Source: Nitrosotalea sp. (GTDB lineage Archaea; Thermoproteota; Nitrososphaeria; Nitrososphaerales; Nitrosopumilaceae). Taken from it: a DNA stretch of 40,359 bases. The position numbers and the translations under genes are program-made. Below are positions 35,826 through 40,359 of the stretch, in pieces. A model generated the notes under the pieces. That model made no database searches. It saw nothing but the letters and a program-made list of their open reading frames with translations, and was not told where the DNA came from. The stretch spans positions 1-40,359 of the forward strand of contig JAHEXH010000006.1 in NCBI GenBank assembly GCA_023252235.1, given 5' to 3'. The first letter of the stretch is position 1. Every line of letters begins with the position of its first letter.

Positions 35826-37219
35826 TTCTTTCGTGTTATTACAGAATAGGGAGTCAAAAATAACTCTGTTCTTGCCTCAAGACCTGATTTTGCATTGACT
35901 GCAGTTACTGTAATTATCTCTCCCTGAGTAAATTGCTCCAAGAGTCTTGCCTGTGATCTCCAACCCTTGAGCCATATTTGCCCAGTGTCGTCTTCGATGA
36001 ATGTTTCAGATAACAAAACAGTTTCACCTGTCTTTGTCTGAATCTCTCGCTTTTCTGGAGACTTTAGAATTATTGCTTCAACACAATACAGTGTATCAGC
36101 TGGCTTGATTTCCTTTATCTTTGTTCTAATCTCTGATAATGTTGGAATATTTTGATCATCTATTTTTCTTACAAAAGAATCGCCTTCAAGTGTAACGGAA
36201 TTTCCATATACCTTTGATGGCATACATTCTATGACATCTCCTAAAACAAGTTCTTTTGTCAGTGATGCTGTGTCAGTAATACTAACAAGTTTCTTGTCTT
36301 GTCTTGCACCTAGGATCAATGTATTTCCAGAATCACTTTTTGTAATAGATAAAATTCTCATAACAATTGGTTGTATTTCGGATGCTCCTTCTATCTCTAC
36401 TACGGTTCCTTCGTCTCCATGAATCTCAAGCCCCATCTGACCTGTCTTTGTTTTTACTCCTATCAATCTGGTCTTGGCTCCAGATGTTATCATCTTTGGT
36501 ATGGTACTTTCATCCTTGTTCCACAAAACTACTCGTAGAATTGTCCCATCTTTTCCCTTAAGTCTGAGCTGTACTGATTTCCCAGGCTCTCCTTTGAAAT
36601 TTGTAAACTCCAAAGTCCGTATGTTTCCATCAAGAATGCCGGTAACTACAAGATTTTGCTGATTTTCTTTTACGCTGCTTACATCGTCTGTTATGGCATC
36701 AAGAGACGGAATATTACTTTGAGTACCATTAGATTCAATGGTGGAACCGGAACCTACATTGATTATGGGGTTTCCCCTCATGTCTGACTTTACATAAGCC
36801 TTGATTATTTTGACCAGATCTCCTGGTTTTAGATTTTCAATACCTGGAAGATTTGCCTTTTCATCCCACAACTTTACCTGAGCTCTTGAATCTCCATCAT
36901 AGACTGTCATTGTTCTTAACAGAAACTGGGAACCGTCTTTGCGCGAAAACTGTCTTACTGGATACACATTCATGACTCGGGTGGCAAGTGTTATCTCTTT
37001 TGCACCAACGTAGAGATCTTTGAGACCCATCTCTACTTTTAGTGGTTCATTTAATGAAACACCAAGATCGGATGCTATCAAAAAGAGTGCACCCTGGTCT
37101 GTTAGATAACCTGCACCGATCTTTTCCTTTTTTTTCTGTATCATTTCCTCGATCTGCACTCTTGAGAGATCGGGTTTCTGCTCCAATAGTTTGTTTAACA
37201 ATGAATCAAATTCTGACAA
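35822..37219 (-). CDS. rpa: Replication protein A (single-stranded DNA-binding, OB-fold)
   Basis: 465 aa from TTG. After a short helical N-terminus, at least three OB folds follow: near residues 60-160 (ATRVMNVYPVRQFSRKDGS, RAQVKLWDE), near 180-280 (NIRTLEFTNFKGEPG) and near 360-460 (ending with WLKGWRSQARLL). It protects single-stranded DNA during replication and repair. A TATA-like box at 37240-37252 is about 26 nt upstream, so the transcript is likely leaderless. It converges with Lhr and shares four bases with it. Confidence 0.9.
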   Translation of the reverse strand: MSEFDSLLNKLLEQKPDLSRVQIEEMIQKKKEKIGAGYLTDQGALFLIASDLGVSLNEPLKVEMGLKDLYVGAKEITLATRVMNVYPVRQFSRKDGSQFLLRTMTVYDGDSRAQVKLWDEKANLPGIENLKPGDLVKIIKAYVKSDMRGNPIINVGSGSTIESNGTQSNIPSLDAITDDVSSVKENQQNLVVTGILDGNIRTLEFTNFKGEPGKSVQLRLKGKDGTILRVVLWNKDESTIPKMITSGAKTRLIGVKTKTGQMGLEIHGDEGTVVEIEGASEIQPIVMRILSITKSDSGNTLILGARQDKKLVSITDTASLTKELVLGDVIECMPSKVYGNSVTLEGDSFVRKIDDQNIPTLSEIRTKIKEIKPADTLYCVEAIILKSPEKREIQTKTGETVLLSETFIEDDTGQIWLKGWRSQARLLEQFTQGEIITVTAVNAKSGLEARTELFLTPYSVITRKN

Positions 37220-37239
37220 TCAAGTCCTGATAGAAAGTG

Positions 37240-37252
37240 TATCATATAAAAT
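37240..37252. promoter_or_regulatory. Shared TATA-like region between rpa and the ABC transporter operon
   Basis: ATCATATAAAATT reads as a TATA-like box on both strands. It is about 26 nt before the rpa TTG (minus) and puts a plus-strand start near 37271, about 18 nt before the ABC ATPase TTG. Confidence 0.4.
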
Positions 37253-37288
37253 TTCAGTAGATAAATTAGTGGGGAAAAAAGATCGCTC

Positions 37289-38239
37289 TTGTTGTATTGT
37301 ATAGAAGCAAGATCACTTTTAAAATCATATGGAAATTTTACTGCGGTTGATGGTATAGATCTGAGAGTACAATCAGGTAAAATATTTGGATTTTTGGGGC
37401 CAAATGGTGCAGGAAAGACTACTACCATGAAACTTTTGACTACACTGATTCCCCCAACTGGAGGACAAATGAATATCCTTGGAATTGATGCAATAAAATC
37501 ACCACTTGAAGTGAGAAAAAAGATTGGGGTAGTATTACAACAACCAAGCTACGAGCCTACTCTTAGTGTTGAAAAATCACTTGAAAAATATGGCATGATG
37601 TGGAATGTAGAGAAAAAGATCAGAAAGGAACGTGTGGAAGAATTACTCTCTGCATTTGATCTTGTAGAAATTAGAAAAAAGAAAAATGATGATATCTCAA
37701 TAGGACAGAGGAGAAGAGTCCAGGTTGCACGTGAATTTATGCACGATATGGAGTTATTGTTTTTAGACGAGCCTACGGTAGGTCTTGACCCATCTGCAAG
37801 AAGGGGCTTGCTTGATTATATCAAAGTAAAAGTAAAAGATGGTCTTACGATATTTTTTACCACTCATATTTTAGAGGAGGCAGAATACCTTTGTGATGAT
37901 ATAGCAATAATAAACAAGGGAAAGATAATCGCAGTTGATACTCCTGAAGATCTAAAAAACAAGTTTGGAAGAGAAAAAACTATCAAAATCCATATATCTG
38001 AACAAAAAAATGTATCTGCTCTCTTATCTGAGATACAAGACTGTAAAATTGAATATAACTCTGGTATAATTACAGTCCATTCAAATAAATCAGAACTAGT
38101 CCTACAAAATATCTTGCAAATACTTGCCTCAAATCACATTCCAGTAGAAGACCTAAGTGTAGTGCCTACAAGCTTGGAAGAGATATTTCTTTCAGTGGTG
38201 AAAAACTCTAATGCATCCAATAATTCGTCTGGTCAATAG
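37289..38239 (+). CDS. ABC transporter ATP-binding protein
   Basis: 316 aa. Walker A GPNGAGKTTTMK, Q-loop VLQQPSYEP, signature ISIGQRRRVQVARE, Walker B LLFLDEPTVGLDP and the H-loop TTHILEEAEYL are all present. The C-terminal ~90 residues are the accessory domain of drug- or lipid-export type (ABC-2) ATPases. A TTG start at 37289 is used, and the adjacent TTG at 37292 is equally possible. It overlaps the permease gene by 29 bases. Confidence 0.93.
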   Translation: MLYCIEARSLLKSYGNFTAVDGIDLRVQSGKIFGFLGPNGAGKTTTMKLLTTLIPPTGGQMNILGIDAIKSPLEVRKKIGVVLQQPSYEPTLSVEKSLEKYGMMWNVEKKIRKERVEELLSAFDLVEIRKKKNDDISIGQRRRVQVAREFMHDMELLFLDEPTVGLDPSARRGLLDYIKVKVKDGLTIFFTTHILEEAEYLCDDIAIINKGKIIAVDTPEDLKNKFGREKTIKIHISEQKNVSALLSEIQDCKIEYNSGIITVHSNKSELVLQNILQILASNHIPVEDLSVVPTSLEEIFLSVVKNSNASNNSSGQ

Positions 38240-38972
38240 GAATCTCACAATATCCCTTAACATGGGATTTGTGATATGGCAAATTATATTTCCGCTGATT
38301 TACATTTTTGTTGCCGGATTTGCATATACTGCATTGATACATCAGGTGCCTTTTGGAAACAAGACGCTTGACTATCCTGCCTTTATAGCAACAGGAATGA
38401 TTGGATTCAATATCATGAACAGCACGCTAATCTCTGGCATAATAATCTGGAATGACAGAAGACATGGAATGTTTGAACAAATTTTGGTTGGACCATTTAC
38501 AAGGGCTCAGTACATTTTATCAAATGTCTATACAATTGGAATAATTGGGCTTGTTAGCGCATCCATGATAACAGCAGTTGGATATCCATTGTTTTTCAAA
38601 CAAGTAGAGTTTAACATATTGACTGTACCGCTTGTAATTTTTGCATCAATTACTGGAGCAATATTATTTGGTTCAATTGCATCAATCATATCAACTAGAT
38701 TAAAATCAAGTGAGGGGTTTAATGTTGTGATAAATACTGTATTTTTGTTCTTTGCATTTGTAAGTACTGCATTTTATCCAGCACAAGGAGCTCCGCCAAT
38801 ATTGTCTACTGCGTTTTACTTTAATCCGTTAACATACCTTGTTGATGTTGTACGTGCTGGAATATTTGGATACTTTAATGATCTAGTGGCAACTGAGATG
38901 ATAGTATTAGGAGTTGGTGCTGTTATACTATTTTTGATTGCAACTAAATTATTATCAAAACTAGAACTCTAA
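38211..38972 (+). CDS. ABC-2 type transporter permease
   Basis: 253 aa with six hydrophobic segments. The conserved ABC-2 pattern lies between segments 2 and 3 (WNDRRHGMFEQILVGPFTRAQY), and AQGAPPILSTAFYFNPLTYLVD is the usual helix-5 region (in parts: NPLTYLVDVVRAGIFG). It pairs with the overlapping ATPase as an exporter. The substrate could be a drug, lipid or polysaccharide and cannot be told. Confidence 0.92.
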   Translation: MHPIIRLVNRNLTISLNMGFVIWQIIFPLIYIFVAGFAYTALIHQVPFGNKTLDYPAFIATGMIGFNIMNSTLISGIIIWNDRRHGMFEQILVGPFTRAQYILSNVYTIGIIGLVSASMITAVGYPLFFKQVEFNILTVPLVIFASITGAILFGSIASIISTRLKSSEGFNVVINTVFLFFAFVSTAFYPAQGAPPILSTAFYFNPLTYLVDVVRAGIFGYFNDLVATEMIVLGVGAVILFLIATKLLSKLEL

Positions 38973-39010
38973 AAATTACTTTAAATGGAACAATCTCCAA
39001 TTATTTAACA

Positions 39011-39250
39011 ATGCAAGTTAGAAGACGCAGCAGTCTTTGGTTTTTGTTGCCTATTGTATTCAATATAGTTGGAGGGATAATTGCATTTTTTATAATAAAA
39101 GAGGATGATCCAAAAAAAGCAAAAAACTGTCTCTACCTTGGAATTGTTCTTGCTGCAATACCTATTCTGTTGATAGTTATACCAATTATGATTGGAATCA
39201 CTCTCTTACCGCATCTGCCTGTACAGAATCCAAATACACACTATATCTAA
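39011..39250 (+). CDS. Small two-span membrane protein (79 aa)
   Basis: 79 aa with a basic start (QVRRRSS), a hydrophobic helix at about 9-27, a charged turn KEDDPKKAKNC and a second hydrophobic helix at about 40-65. Thaumarchaea have several similar small proteins built around WFLLP...GGIIAFF and DDPKKAKNCL. The function is unknown. A CTTTAAATGG element about 27 nt upstream supports the ATG and an independent transcript. Confidence 0.75.
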   Translation: MQVRRRSSLWFLLPIVFNIVGGIIAFFIIKEDDPKKAKNCLYLGIVLAAIPILLIVIPIMIGITLLPHLPVQNPNTHYI

Positions 39251-39252
39251 AG

Positions 39253-39346
39253 TAGCCCGGCCCAGATTCGAACTGGGGTCAAGGGCTCCAAAGGCCCCTA
39301 TGCTTGACCGCTACACTCGATGGAAATTATTTTCCTCTACCGGGCT
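39253..39346 (-). tRNA. tRNA-Gln (anticodon TTG) with a 21-nt noncanonical intron
   Basis: 94 nt on the minus strand, 73 nt after removing the intron at 39316-39336. Acceptor AGCCCGG/CCGGGCT, D stem GTGT/GCAT, anticodon stem GGGGC/GCCCT with loop CTTTGGA, T stem CCCAG/CTGGG with loop TTCGAAT, discriminator A. The D stem forms only after intron removal. A minus-strand TATA-like box (39375-39384) lies about 33 nt before the 5' end. CCA is not encoded. Confidence 0.93.
39316..39336 (-). other. tRNA-Gln intron between positions 10 and 11
   Basis: Exon 1 ends GGTAG and exon 2 begins TGTAGC. The pre-tRNA folds as a bulge-helix-bulge: central helix CGGT/ATCG, bulge AG|A on the 5' side, bulge AG|T on the 3' side, intron helix GGAAA/TTTCC with loop ATAA. 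Each bulge has three bases with the cut after the second, as the archaeal tRNA splicing endonuclease needs. The outer exon helix is weak, so it is a relaxed form of the motif. Confidence 0.85.
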
Positions 39347-39374
39347 GCCGGACGTTCAATCTTGATTTGTGTAC

Positions 39375-39384
39375 CCTTATAATG
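39375..39384 (-). promoter_or_regulatory. TATA-like box for tRNA-Gln
   Basis: On the minus strand CATTATAAGG is centred about 33 nt before the tRNA 5' end, giving a transcript start several bases before the mature end. The rest of 39387-39590 is AT-rich and I see no supported gene in it. Confidence 0.5.
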
Positions 39385-39590
39385 TTATTTTGTGAGTTTA
39401 TTGATTTGAATTTTTATTGGTAAATAATTAAATTAAAACTGGGTAAAACTTGAATGGATTTACTCGATCCAAGAAAAAATATCCAGAATATGAGATTTCT
39501 AAAGTACATATGAGGATAATTCATAAAATAAGTACAATATTTCAAAATAAATTAAGTTATGCCTAGAAAATGAACAAATCGTCCATTATA

Positions 39591-39600
39591 CTTATATATC
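39591..39600 (+). promoter_or_regulatory. Strong TATA box for the S-layer gene
   Basis: CTTATATATC is a close match to the archaeal TATA consensus, centred about 32 nt before the ATG at 39628. It implies a leader of only about six bases. Confidence 0.6.
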
Positions 39601-39627
39601 AAATTCAGAGCAAAAATTACAATAACT

Positions 39628-40359
39628 ATGTACAACAACATATTACGAAAAATAACTAGTCTAACACTATTAACAATACTTGTTGCCAGCAGCGCTGTAA
39701 TCGGCTTGCCAAACGCAATGCCAGCAGCACATGCAGCAACAAACGCAAACTTGTTTGTCTCTGCTGAAAACTCTCAATTCAATAACTACTTTGCCGGTCC
39801 TCAAGTAATCCAAGTAGTCGTGGCTGATCCTGATATAAACAGATTAGACCAGACTTATGGTGAACCTGTAGTAACCGTCAACGGTAAGAGATTGAGAATG
39901 GCACAGGCAACAGACGGTAATTGGTATGCGTACTTTGCAGATAGGAATCAAGCAATTGCAGCAGGTAATACAGCACAAATTTCTGGTAAAGGCCTCAACT
40001 TTGGAGGATTCTGTGCATCAACTAGTTCCACTAGCCCAAAAGCTGGTGTTAACTATGCAGATACAAAAGGATTCACAATTGCAAGAGGTGGTTATGGTTC
40101 AACCAACCATACAAACGGTACAATCACTTCAAGTGGTTTGCCACTTTGTACCACTACACCTGGTCAACAGATAGCAGCTAGCCTAGTCCAAATGGAACAT
40201 GTGGTAAGACAAAACAAGACTCTTAACACACAGTCCAATGGATTTGCGGCAGGTGCATCATATACCAATTTGTGGCCAGTAATTCAGCTCTATGACTTTG
40301 CAGCAATTCCATCAACAGTAACAGTTGACTATCAGAAATCTGGTGGTGATCAAATCGTC
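39628..40359 (+). CDS. S-layer protein, N-terminal part (3' end outside window)
   Basis: 244 residues are visible and the frame runs off the window. The start MYNNILRKITSLTLLTILV is a signal peptide with likely cleavage after AAHA (residue 36). The mature start ATNANLFVSAENSQFNNYFAG and the Ig-like VVTVNGKRLRMAQ segment match the major S-layer protein of ammonia-oxidising thaumarchaea. Sequons (NHT, NGT, NKT) suggest N-glycosylation, plausibly by AglB at 18811. A strong TATA box fits a highly expressed gene. Codons differ from its neighbours in using more C-ending triplets, also in keeping with high expression. Confidence 0.88.
   Translation, partial: MYNNILRKITSLTLLTILVASSAVIGLPNAMPAAHAATNANLFVSAENSQFNNYFAGPQVIQVVVADPDINRLDQTYGEPVVTVNGKRLRMAQATDGNWYAYFADRNQAIAAGNTAQISGKGLNFGGFCASTSSTSPKAGVNYADTKGFTIARGGYGSTNHTNGTITSSGLPLCTTTPGQQIAASLVQMEHVVRQNKTLNTQSNGFAAGASYTNLWPVIQLYDFAAIPSTVTVDYQKSGGDQIV

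Noticed and set aside
39387-39590. 19-codon ORF at 39454 (MDLLDPRKN) and other short frames before the S-layer gene
   Set aside because: Too short, no conserved pattern and no TATA box at the right spacing; treated as AT-rich intergenic DNA.
39926-40174. 82-codon plus-strand ORF
   Set aside because: Out-of-frame shadow inside the S-layer gene, which is open from 39628 to the window end.

Overview
The window is a low-GC (roughly one-third GC), densely packed archaeal chromosome segment. Gene content points to an ammonia-oxidising thaumarchaeon (Nitrososphaerota, most like Nitrosopumilales). The archaeal information-processing genes are PriS/PriL primase, Lhr helicase, RPA, RadB-like ATPase, aIF2 alpha and gamma, S6e, Nop10, an LSm protein and GlyRS. 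They sit beside a thaumarchaeal S-layer gene, large secreted surface proteins, a partial anaerobic-type cobalamin pathway and a bacterial-type MetK. Many genes have a TATA-like element about 25 nt before a start codon that is often GTG or TTG, as expected for leaderless archaeal mRNAs. I saw no IS elements, prophage or CRISPR.

Layout. 1-4878: the C-terminal part of a giant repeat-type surface protein and a second secreted protein (beta-helix-like, Ig-like, His/Asp-rich tail). 4915-7239 (minus): glycyl-tRNA synthetase and endonuclease IV. 7366-9497: primase large and small subunits, overlapping. 9585-14403: UPF0182-type membrane protein, an abutting glutamine amidotransferase, a C39-like/TPR protein and a HIT protein. 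14467-18781: an orphan anchored protein, tRNA-Gly(CCC), two tiny zinc-ribbon proteins, S6e, aIF2gamma, a frame-interrupted PIN-domain gene and an UlaG-like metallohydrolase. 18811-21600: an AglB/STT3 oligosaccharyltransferase carrying a C-terminal cyclophilin domain. 21612-22566 (minus): aIF2alpha-nop10.

22605-29418 is the cobalamin block: cobA (minus), a GGR-like flavoprotein plus cobB/cbiA (plus), and a tightly coupled minus operon cbiD-cbiG-cbiX-cbiC. The remaining corrin-ring genes (cbiL, H, F, E, T, J) are not in the window. 29458-32223: J-domain membrane protein, SDR protein, MetK and LSm. 32299-37219: RadB-like ATPase, a 42-aa membrane peptide, Lhr helicase and RPA, a DNA replication/repair neighbourhood. 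37289-39250: an ABC exporter and a small membrane protein. 39253-39346: tRNA-Gln(UUG) with a noncanonical D-arm intron. From 39628 the S-layer protein gene runs off the window end.

The observations most worth following up are the STT3-cyclophilin fusion with a perfect inverted repeat at its junction, the A9-run frameshift in the PIN gene beside aIF2gamma, the tRNA-Gln intron at position 10/11 with a bulge-helix-bulge fold, the absence of any canonical start codon upstream of the Lhr Q motif, and the GGR-like flavoprotein coupled to cobB.
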